64,000 nucleotides of DNA from Onthophagus taurus (lineage: Eukaryota > Arthropoda > Insecta > Coleoptera > Scarabaeidae). Numbering within the stretch: position 1 is the first letter of the stretch; each line of letters starts with the position of its first letter. Below, in pieces: positions 55,901-64,000 of this stretch. The notes beneath the pieces were generated by a model. The model was not told the origin of the DNA. It saw only the letters and a list, made by a program, of their open reading frames with translations, and did no database searches. A program made the position numbers and the translations under genes. Location of the stretch: positions 34,539,001 through 34,603,000 of the forward strand of contig NC_091972.1 of the NCBI RefSeq assembly GCF_036711975.1. The letters run 5' to 3'.

Positions 55901-58239
55901 AGGTTTGGTCTTTTTGGGATAACCGCATTCATCATCTATCTATTTTCCAAAACAAGTGAAGATAACCTACCACTGTCGGTTAGAGTAAAAGTGAAATATT
56001 GAAAATACTGAAATATTACCCATCAAAAGCCATACAACTACGGATTTTAAAGCCAGTTCATTTCACAAAAGGAAATTGATAGATTGGGGAAAAAATTGCA
56101 TTTGCGCCTAGAAAACCTATCATCATAGTTGTCGACTTAAAAAATAACTGATGTCAACGAACCTAAGTGAAGCTGATGTTTCTTATGTTGAAAACCAGGA
56201 TAGCTTAAGAAGTTTCTTTGATTGACTGAGAGAAGAAAACGAAATTGAAAATGACGAGAAAAGACAGGTAAGTGAAGAAGTGATTTTACAAAATAAGCCA
56301 GTTGCAAATCAAAGATATAAGCAAGCGACAACTTTACAATGTGAGCCAGGCGCATAGTGAATATAGTTCGTCCAACTTTTACGAAAAGTAACGTGTCCTA
56401 TACCTCTAAATTTTTGACTTGTTTTCTAAAGATAGCAATTTCATCATGGTCTCTCTTGAATTTTCAATTTTGGCAATCTACATGATAATGATATGACCAT
56501 GTTTTCAACTGTAATAGAAAAATATCAATCGAATTTTCATTTTGCCTTAACGCAATAAGTTTCGTAGATTTGTTATGAGCTAAATCGTGTGCCCGCGCTA
56601 CAATGTCATCAATTATGCTATATACGCAACTTATAAAACATATAATTTACAAGTAACTTTTCCTAGAAGACATATGCTTTCTTTTTCACTAGTTTTTCTA
56701 CCTGACATTTCAATATAAAAATCGTTTGATTGCGTTTTTCCGATTTCGACCTTGAAATTAAAATTTGAATTCAATTATCAACAATTTGATAATTTTTAAG
56801 ATTTTGGAAATTTCAAGTTGGTCTTCATTTATTCTTGGACGACTAACCCCTAATGAATCACGCATATGTTCATTATCTCTGTATTTGGCAATAATTTTAC
56901 TAACCATAGGGTGATGAAATTGGTGGACGAATGTGTACCTACTACATCATTAAAAACAGCGCAAGCTTTCACAACTGTCCTTTTTATATTTCAGTACCAC
57001 ACATCATAAGGATTTTTATCTTATTTTCAGCAAGAGACATTTGTGAAGAGATTTTTTAGAAAAGAAGCTTATGAAAAGATTAGAAAGCAATTAGAACGTA
57101 AATTAGATTTTACTGATTTATGTTTGATTAAAAATTTATCAAACATAATACAAAGTTTGTTGTAAACCAGCATTAATCAGGAATTTTTCTGAATTCCAGC
57201 AAAACTTATTTCTAGAATAATAGAAAAACACAAAAATAATTTTCTTTCCATATTGCTATCGATAACACAGCTCTACAACAAAAAAATTTTTTTTTGTTGC
57301 CCTGGATATTTTGCAAATTTTTATGTTTTCAAGTGTCCAGATTACGACATGATTACTCTTGTTTTTTTATGATTTTTACATATCTTATATTTTGAACAAT
57401 TATGGGTTTGTTAGTAATAAAATTTATTTTTCCCCACTCTCAGACCCCTTGCTCCGCAGAACAGCTGAGATCTCAGTTATTTGACAATATTCAAGTATTT
57501 ACACGTGAATCTGGATAAGTTTTCATGTGTTAATATTTTGTTTCAATTACTGAATGCCCATTCTAATATATTTGTCTTGTCTTTTAAAACATGTATATAT
57601 TATTTATCAAAGAAAGACTTTATACTAAGTGATATTTTTATATTCATGTCCTTAATCGATTTCGATTATACAATCATCATCAGAAGGATGCAACTATAAA
57701 ACTTACAATGCAAAATCATGGAAATACATTTCAAACAAATTACTTACGTCAGTGAACCAAAATGAAACATTAATAAACAAATTGTAAGCACTATTAAACA
57801 AAATTAAACGTTACCCACGCTACAACACATAACGTAATACAAAAATTTTCGTGTCGGTATGAAATCAACGACTTAACAATTTTTATATAAATCCACTTAT
57901 GAAACAGACAAGGATGTAGATATCACCAAAACAGCATGAAGTTTTGTTTGGGATGAATAAAAAAGGAAGCAAAAGAAAAGGAAAAAGAAAAAGAAAGGTT
58001 CCATTGGCAACTATAGAGACCCATAAGTTGCGGGTGCTAATTGTTACCTTAATTAACACCCCTCGTTCATATGGGTCTAACATGGTTATTTTTTGAATGG
58101 TTTTTTTAGAATGGAATACATTCGTATATTTATGGGGGTCATCTGTTCGTTAATTAGTTGTACATTCGGGTTTAGATGTTTAGATGCTAAAGGTTTTAAT
58201 CGAAATCAAACGTGAAGATATCCAGACTTACAGTCTACA
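52906..58239. other. Noncoding region, intron or upstream of PLPP
   Basis: No host exon that I can support. The small open frames here show no domain. It is probably an intron before the missing N-terminal PLPP exon, or intergenic. Confidence 0.4.
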
Positions 58240-59570
58240 AAATGTCCTGTTCTGCAAAGTGAAAATCTCCCTCATCCTATTTACGTTCCAAAAGTAATTC
58301 GCATGCCCTCAGAAACAATGATGTTGCCAAATTCACAGAAATCGGGACAGTCTACCAGTGGAACTGAATGGGAAGGTGAAACATCTACGAAAAGGTTATT
58401 TTCTCAGAATCAGCTCAGTGATTTAATATGTGATCTCAATTTATCAAAATAAGGATCAGAACTGTTAGCCTCAAGATTGAATGAAAAAAATGTATTGGCT
58501 CCAACAGTAACAATTACAACATACAGAACGCGAGAAAGTGTATTATTACAATCTTTTAGTGAAAATGAAGAACTGGTGTACTGTAATGATATCGCGAACC
58601 TGCTTCTAGACATGGGTTTAAAAGAATATAAACCTACTGAGTGGCGCCTTTTTATTGACAGTTGTAAAAGAAGTTTAAAATGCGTCTTACTGCACAATGG
58701 AAACAAATTTGCATCAATTCCAATTGCCCATTCAACAAAACTCAAAGAAGAATATGAAAATGTAAAATTAGTTTTAGAAAAAATTAATTACTCGGAGCAT
58801 CAATTGCCAATCTGTGTGGATATGAAAATGGTTAATTTCTTACTTGGTCAACAAAGTGGATACACGAAATACCCTTGCTTCATTTGTATCGGGGACAGTA
58901 GAGCAAAGCAATTTCATTGGGAACAAGATGTTTGGCCTGTAAGAATTCTATAACTGTCGGTAAAGCCAATGTAATAAGGGAGCCGTTAGTGAGCACAGAC
59001 AAAATCATACTTCCACCATTATATATTAAGTTAGGAATGATAAATCAATTTGTAAAAGCGCTGGACATGGAAGGAAATTGTTTTAACTACATTTGTAGAA
59101 CATTTCCGAAGCTTAGTATGGAAAAGTTGAAAGGTGGAATATTTGATGGTCCTCAAATACGGCAATTGATGAAAGACACAGATTTTATTAAAGTTATGAC
59201 TGTTCCGGAAAGTAAAGCTTGGAAAAGTTTTATGTTGGTAGTCGAAAATTTCCTAGGTAACCATAAAGCACCAAATTGTGAAATTGTACAAAATATGCTG
59301 CCAAACTTTCAGACTCTAGGAGCAAATATGAGTATCAAGTTATACTATCTCCGCAATCATATGGATACATTTCCGGATAATTTAGGAAATTATAATGAGG
59401 AACAGGGAGAGCGGTTCCACCAGGATCTAAAAGTAATGGAGGAGAGGTATCATTGTCGATAGGATTGTCACATGATGGCAGATTACCGCTGGTCTTTAAA
59501 AAGAGATTGTCCCCTGAAAAATTATAAAAGAAAAGCCCATAAAAGGTATTTTATGGAAATATAACATATG
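58240..59570 (+). pseudogene. Transposon-derived protein of a recurrent insect family, broken
   Basis: Two long open segments (58477-58953 and 58917-59462) in different frames join the same protein, with more recognisable text upstream (LSDLICDLNLSK near 58420, then a stop) and downstream (MMADYRWSLKRDCP near 59475, after a stop). Recurring blocks are KPTEWRLFIDSCKRSLKCVL, LHNGNKFASIPIAHSTKLKE, FICIGDSRAK, SVGKANVIREPLV, PPLYIKLGMINQFVKALD and NEEQGERFHQDLKVMEERY. I know this protein type as a multi-copy, transposon-like family in arthropods but cannot name the superfamily. Asp in FIDS, Asp in VDMKM and Glu in EEQGE could be a DDE triad (inference). A frameshift and stops make the copy inactive. 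Confidence 0.6.
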
Positions 59571-59829
59571 TTTGCGACATTTTCCTCTCTATTTACTTCG
59601 ATGTATCCTAATTTTTCAAAACAAAACTGACATTATAAATATATCTGTTATTTTGTTTCTTGTTTTCCGATTTTTGTAATGTAAAATGAAAATAGAGGTT
59701 TAAAAAAAACGAGAGCAAATCTTACAAAATCATTGATAGTTTCATGAATTGTGAGCATAAATATATCTAAAATCAATCTTATATCTAGGACAACAAAACC
59801 ACTGTAGACCAGTGTAATAAGAAATACGA

Positions 59830-60700
59830 AGCGGCAAATTCTGCTCAACCCGAAATTTGGAATAATTTAAAAAAAATTGTTTTCTAAAAAACATAAAATT
59901 ACAGAAATAATCTTCTTTCGGAACTTGTTTCTATAAATGATTAGAGATGCCATCCACAATAAAATAAATCAATCAGACATTCTACTCAATATGGAAAAAT
60001 CTAGGAAAACGGATTTTGTAAGGAAAGGGATAATGACAAAAGTATTTAATTCAGTATTTGCTGTTTTATAGATGATGAAAAAAATGATGAAGTTCAAACT
60101 AAATTGATCAAAAATTCTTCTCATTTAGTAACTTCCAAAGATTTTAGAAAAACTTGCATTCCGGAAAAAAAGAAATTAATTTTCTTTCGGTACGTGCTGC
60201 TATAGATGTTTAGGAATATGATGCACTTTAAAATAAATTAATAGGAAATTCTATTCAATTTCAGAAAAAGAAGAATTTCAGAAAAACATGCTCTCCGGAA
60301 AAATAAAAAATTATAAAAGTATTTTCTTTATATTTGCTGTTTTAGAGATGATGGGAAAAACGATGGAGTTTAAACTTAAGTGATAAAAAATTCTGCTTAA
60401 TTGGAAATTTGCAAGAATTCAAGAAAAACTTGCTTTCCAGAAAAAGCTTATAGATAATATCATGCAGTTTAAACTAAATTTTAATAAGAAATTCTGCTCA
60501 ATTCGAAACTTGGAAGAATTCTAAGAAAACGGATTTTCTAACCAAAGGGTATTTGATTCTGCTCAACCCGAAATTTATAACAAAACCAGAAAAACTTGTT
60601 TTTCAGAGAAGTAGAAAATGACAGAAATCATTTTTCCGTGTTTGATGTTATAGATAAGAAAGAATATGATCCGAAATTCTTCTCAACCCGAGCAAAAGAT
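59830..60700. repeat. Diverged tandem repeat, period about 100-145 bp
   Basis: About eight degenerate units marked by TTCTGCTCAACCCGAAATTT-like starts near 59840, 59980, 60115, 60250, 60390, 60495, 60555 and 60677. Shared AGAAAAACTTG, TTTGCTGTTTTAGAGATGATG and GTTTAAACTAAATT words follow. Different in sequence from the 345-bp satellite. No coding frame. Confidence 0.65.
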
Positions 60701-63700
60701 ATTACATAAACCTTGTAATGCTTTCTTTACAAGAGAGTAGAATCTCTTATTTGCCTTTTCAATTATGGTTAAACAAATACTGTTATATATTGCATTATTT
60801 TCAATACTTCTTCACTTAAAAATATAAATGTGCAATTTTATGTCGTTGCTTACAGCCTCGATTAATTCCGTCTGGATGCAGAGTATCTTTTTAATCTGGT
60901 CTTAGAACATCAAAACAATGGTTTATGTAAATTTTCAACTTTCTATTCAGCTTTCATTCTGAAGTTGAATCCATCTCGGTAAGTAATTATTTTAAATTGT
61001 TGTACTAACTACTCATGAAATAACAAATTTAACGAGCAGTAATTTAAGTATTATTATAATTATTGTATAATGATACTTGAAACGAGGCTAATGAATATAA
61101 AAACCTTGTTACCAAAAACATTTTTATACCATTTAAAAAAAAGCTTAAGATAAATTGAAAGCTTGATAACAGTTAATAATGATGAAAGTTTAAAAATCCG
61201 CTTTAAACGACCGACTTTCTTTTTGCAATTTCAATTAAAATTCTTGACTTTGAAATGAGTTCCAACAAAAATTTTAAGGAGATATAATTAACGCAACTTT
61301 TATGATTTCTTAGAAATTGTCATCTCGTACATTTTGTTTGTCTAGATAATATGTGAGAATGAATCATAATTTTATTGACCAGATTAAATTCTGCAAAACA
61401 AAATTTATTTAGACGGGTTTCAAAGAATACGAACGAACAATAGTGTACAATTGCATTATTCGAATTCAGAATTAATTTTAATAAATTTGAGAGAAAAGTT
61501 GCCTACATACAACGAGTAATGTCAAATAACAACATTAACACAATCTCATAGTAATTAGTAATTACACAAATCTTGTATAAACAATATTTAGGTTAAATCG
61601 TAATGAAATGACTCATTTGTTACACAGTGTATATCTAATAGATATTAGCAATGCTTAATAACAATTACTTCATGTTCAAATAAACAAACTCTATCATTCT
61701 TGTATTTATTTAACAAGTAAATGTTTATAATAAAATAGAACTTACTTAAAGCCCACGCGTTAATTGTACGTGACTCACAAACGATATTACAAACGACAAA
61801 TCTCCATAACTCTAAATACACATTTAAACTTGACCTTAGAATTGCGTCATAAAATTATAAGACGGTGTTGCATTCAGTAACTATGTTGTGTTAAGAGTCT
61901 AATTAATTTATTCTATTAATATATTCATTAATATGATTGATAAATATATATAACTATTTGTGGTGTGCAAGGACAAAGCAAAGAAAATTTCATTGTTGAT
62001 TATTCTTGAATAAACAACAATTAACAGTGAAAAGCCATTTCACGGTATTGTTCGCCCTCGCCGTAACTCATGGAACTTTTATGGCGTGAACTCATAAAAG
62101 CGCATTTTACGCTGTGTATACAAGAGGCAGCGGTAATAAAAAGTTTCAAAGCGTGAAACTAGTAAAGCTAACGAAATAATTAATTTTTTGTATGGTTTTT
62201 CAATCAAGATTTTATTTCAACTTGAACCATCATATACATTTTTTTTTTTAATTATCTTTTTTTAATTATTTTTTTTTTAATTGTTTTTAATAAACATTTT
62301 TCCATTTAATCTTTAATCTCTCCTCTAAGAAACCATTAAGTTAACACTTAACAACCAAAGCGAGAAAACGACTACTTCAAGAATCCTCCAAACTGATTTA
62401 TTACTATGTAATGGATGATACGAAGCAATTACGTTTATTAATAGCCATACCGAGAGAGCAAGGAGAGAGTTGTATTATTTTTCTTCATTTTTATGTGTAT
62501 ATTCTGGATTGTTTAAATTATCGTGTACTTTAGAAATCTTCAATGAGTCATACGTTGCGACGATTTACCGTCGTGAGTTGAATCGTAAAATTTTATTTGG
62601 AACCATATTTTGACGAAGAGATTGGCGACGACGTGTTGTTGAGTCATCGGGGAATCCAAACTTGTAATAAATCGAAACTGGTAAACGTAAAGTCGTTAGA
62701 ACGGAAGGAATAATAAACGTTAAATGCTCCTGAGGAAGTTGTAAAGTTAGGAATGTTAGAAATTTATGGGGGTGTAAATTTTATTGTTAGCAACGATTAA
62801 TTTTAAACATAAAGATACCTACATATAATAATCATATAAAGTATATATAAAAATCTTCATGTTTATAATTAAAAGTATAATGACACTTTTCCCTTGAACG
62901 AAGAAAGAATCTTCTCCGAAAACCGAAAATCAATCCTATTTTTATTCATTCCCATCGTATTTATTTATTCAAGTCAAATACTTTACCCACAACGTTCAGA
63001 TTTCTCTCCAAACGGATTCTGTCCAACTTTAATTTCCATTTGAATGAGGATGTTTATATCGGAATACTCTTCGTAAACTGCATCCAATCATAATCGTCAT
63101 TAATTATAAGTGAACGTCAGCGTCAGTCCAAAATTAACCGTAAATGTAACAAGGAAATTTCATCGCCACGTCCATTCGATATGATTGCTTATTTACACGA
63201 ATATCTAAAATACAGGTCATGAATGGACTACGTTCTAAAGTTGTTTTGACGTAGAACACCGAAAACGTTTTAATAAGGAATGGAGTTCGGTAAAGCGTAT
63301 ACTCATGCCAATAATAATAAATAATAAAACCAGGAAGCATTTGTGTGGAGCATTCCTAACAGTCGAGTTGATGAAGTTCAAAATACTGTTGTTGTGATAA
63401 TTATAATGACTATTAGAAACTTATTATATTATTATGTGAAGTAGTGTTGTACTCAATATCTTTTCATGTTTGGTATATGATAAACTTGACAACTTAACTA
63501 AGTTGTTTAACTATAAATTTTCTGTTTTATAGGTGGAGATATTACAAGAAATAATGTGTTTGGATAACGATCAAATAAAATTCTTTTAAAGTCATAAAAG
63601 ATAATCTTTAACTTAGTGATAACGAGAAATTTATGTAAAATTGATATGACATTTTCTAATAATACATTTATATTATATATTTTATAATATCCTTTTTGGT

Positions 63701-64000
63701 TTTTTTACGAAATTTGATCATAATTTTCCATGATATCGATTTTTCTCGAAAATACTCAAAAATTATTGTTAACTTCAAACATTTATATCTGCAAACCTAA
63801 GAGTTATTTTTGAAAATGCATATCTTTATTGAAAAGTAAATACATTTTTTAATAATTTATCAAAATTTCATAACAATTTTCCAAGAAATCATTAACTTAG
63901 AATTTTTTTTAAGATTAATCTAAAATTCTCAAAATCTTAAAATTTGTCAAAAATCTATATTTATCTGCAGACTTTAGCGATAGATAAACAATAGTGAGAT
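60701..64000. other. AT-rich noncoding DNA, nothing recognised
   Basis: Only short chance frames. Homopolymer-rich stretch at 62238-62290. Confidence 0.4.

Noticed and set aside
57883..58083. Minus-strand frame starting MLDPYERG, considered as the missing N-terminal exon of the phospholipid phosphatase
   Set aside because: The PYERG resembles the PYKRGF of these enzymes, but the following CDD..I..P residues are absent. The rest is a low-complexity Phe/Leu run from a purine-rich stretch, and the frame does not join the 52905 acceptor convincingly.
1..64000. tRNA, rRNA or known miRNA genes
   Set aside because: None recognised by eye on either strand; a covariance-model search would be needed to exclude them.

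Overview
The window looks like an AT-rich insect nuclear genome. The evidence is intron-containing animal genes with GT/AG junctions, arthropod-type mariner, pogo, RTE and Jockey/R1-like elements, a Ty3/gypsy element with an env remnant, and AT-rich satellite DNA. A beetle is plausible, but the sequence alone does not prove the order or the species.

Layout. (1) 1-9955, plus strand: the 3' two thirds of a ZFYVE26/spastizin gene. Seven exons are visible, the FYVE finger is near 6.95-7.1 kb, and one 4.9-kb intron holds a mariner remnant split by a pogo/Tigger-like element. (2) 10.2-17.1 kb: a transposon-rich stretch with an RTE-like remnant, a small TAA-flanked MITE, and a large inverted duplication of a LINE 3' end whose dyad centre holds a mariner and a second MITE. 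(3) 17.77-19.39 kb: a divergent pair, C14orf119-like (minus) and NDUFS5 (plus, mitochondrial complex I). (4) 19.5-41.4 kb: a satellite of about 345 bp per unit. It is interrupted by a fold-back MITE, an intronless PET-LIM gene (Limpet type), duplicated pieces of NDUFS5 and C14orf119, and a complete 9,959-bp LTR retrotransposon at 28407-38365. (5) 42.2-52.9 kb, minus strand: the 3' part of a phospholipid phosphatase (PAP2/LPP, wunen type) gene with two alternative last coding exons and a 9.1-kb intron full of degraded elements. (6) 52.9-64 kb: no host gene recognised. It holds one transposon-derived pseudogene (about 58.24-59.57 kb) and a second diverged tandem repeat (about 59.83-60.70 kb).

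The most striking object is the LTR retrotransposon. Its two 788-bp LTRs look identical base for base, a 4-bp target duplication flanks it, and gag and pol are both open. Pol contains a complete TARG1/OARD1-type macrodomain (ADP-ribosyl hydrolase fold) between RNase H and integrase. The predicted catalytic Lys and Asp are present with the same 41-residue spacing as in human TARG1. Gag and pol overlap in the -1 frame at an in-phase TTTAAAC heptamer followed by a perfect 9-bp hairpin, so a Gag-Pol product made by -1 frameshifting is predicted. Env survives only as a broken remnant. This macrodomain-carrying element is my main candidate for an undescribed system, but I could not check novelty without a database search.
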